Source: Beroe forskalii (taxonomy: Eukaryota; Ctenophora; Nuda; Beroida; Beroidae). From it: a DNA stretch of 64,000 nt. Each line of letters begins with the position of its first letter. The first letter of the stretch is position 1. The notes beneath the pieces were generated by a model. The model saw only the letters and a list, made by a program, of their open reading frames with translations, was not told the origin of the DNA and did no database searches. The translations under genes were made by a program, and so were the position numbers. Shown piece after piece: positions 63,411 through 64,000 of the stretch. The stretch covers positions 1 to 64,000 of the forward strand of contig WFMF01000073.1 in the NCBI GenBank assembly GCA_011033025.1, given 5' to 3'.

Positions 63411-64000
63411 CTCAACCTCAGGATATGAAAAATTTGTTATTTAAGGTTCTCGCATAGGACTTCAACTACTGAAGCCGATGAACAGGAGTCAGGATGCCGA
63501 TGAGCAATCAGTATCACTCTTTAAGTTTAACTTTAAGTATGATCGTGATTTGCTTCGGCGTGAAACTAAATCACAGAATCAGGATGGCGAAATGCACTTG
63601 TAGCTACAATTGTATCTGTAACAGTAAAGGTGATATGGAAGTTTTTTTTATACAATACACACTTTTGAATATGGAAGGTTTTTTGGACGGTCAGTGTATT
63701 AATACCGACGGAGACAATCACATGATGCATTTGCGACTTGGGTTGGCAAATACCTATGTTCGTTTTAATTTTGCGATTTTTCACCGGGCACGTAACCGAT
63801 TTGTTAGAATTAGATTTAGAACCAAAACAACAAGAATGGAGAATGTCATACTCATAGCGTGTCGCTGTGAAGTTTTAGGTCCGTGAAGGTAAAGTCCGTG
63901 ATAATTATGTCCGATAAGGTTTGCAATTGAATTCGCCATGCCATATTGATATATCGCCTGCAGCTGCATTAAAATTTTTATTTAATTTTGCATCAATTCA
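63411..64000. other. 3' flank of the unidentified gene
   Basis: Probably 3' UTR and flank. An open frame at 63494-63886 has no recognised domain and is not called. Confidence 0.45.

Noticed and set aside
63494-63886. 130-residue frame with CTCSYNCIC
   Set aside because: It lies after the stop of the unidentified gene and shows no recognised domain or splice link. It could be a small gene but is not supportable from sequence alone.

Overview
The window is nuclear DNA of an invertebrate animal. It is AT-rich, its genes carry GT-AG introns, and the recognisable genes are metazoan families: the Notch-pathway ubiquitin ligase MIB2, the ER membrane protein macoilin, a JADE-type PHD-finger scaffold, a TOG-domain protein and a thioredoxin. 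No species-level marker was recognised, so the phylum is left open.

Layout. Positions 1632-7780 (minus) hold the first eleven coding exons of a mind bomb 2 gene; its last ankyrin repeats and RING fingers lie beyond the left edge. Positions 7781-12746 are intergenic and repeat-bearing. Positions 12747-24043 (plus) hold nine macoilin exons, with a 3.1 kb foldback element in intron 4; the C-terminal coiled-coil exons were not found. Positions 24044-42242 are gene-poor: minisatellites, a satellite split by a decayed non-LTR retrotransposon (about 28.5-32.5 kb, minus), GC-rich palindromic islands, a small inverted-repeat element with its empty site elsewhere in the window, and a nested DNA transposon at 38.98-41.84 kb. 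Positions 42243-44555 (plus) hold an uninterrupted JADE-like gene with four single-frame breaks. Positions 45561-52608 (plus) hold two exons of a TOG-domain gene whose 6.8 kb intron contains a nested pair of hAT-like elements and a third G-tipped element. Positions 52.83-54.88 kb look like low-quality basecalls. A divergent thioredoxin lies at 55128-55457 (minus), and an unidentified multi-exon gene ends at 63410 (plus).

The strongest unusual signal is a set of non-autonomous DNA elements with G-run tips, subterminal tandem decamers and 7-8 bp target duplications. Two insertions can be proven inside the window by comparing filled and empty sites. One of these elements has picked up and expanded a 21-bp array that reads as open heptapeptide repeats on both strands. 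Other points of note are 41-bp tandem duplications across a splice site in two different genes, and a change of codon usage inside both genes flanking about 6.6-13.5 kb.

The genes do not form a pathway together; they are ordinary housekeeping and developmental genes set in a transposon-rich landscape. All exon models are hand-built from reading frame, splice consensus and remembered family sequence. No search was run.
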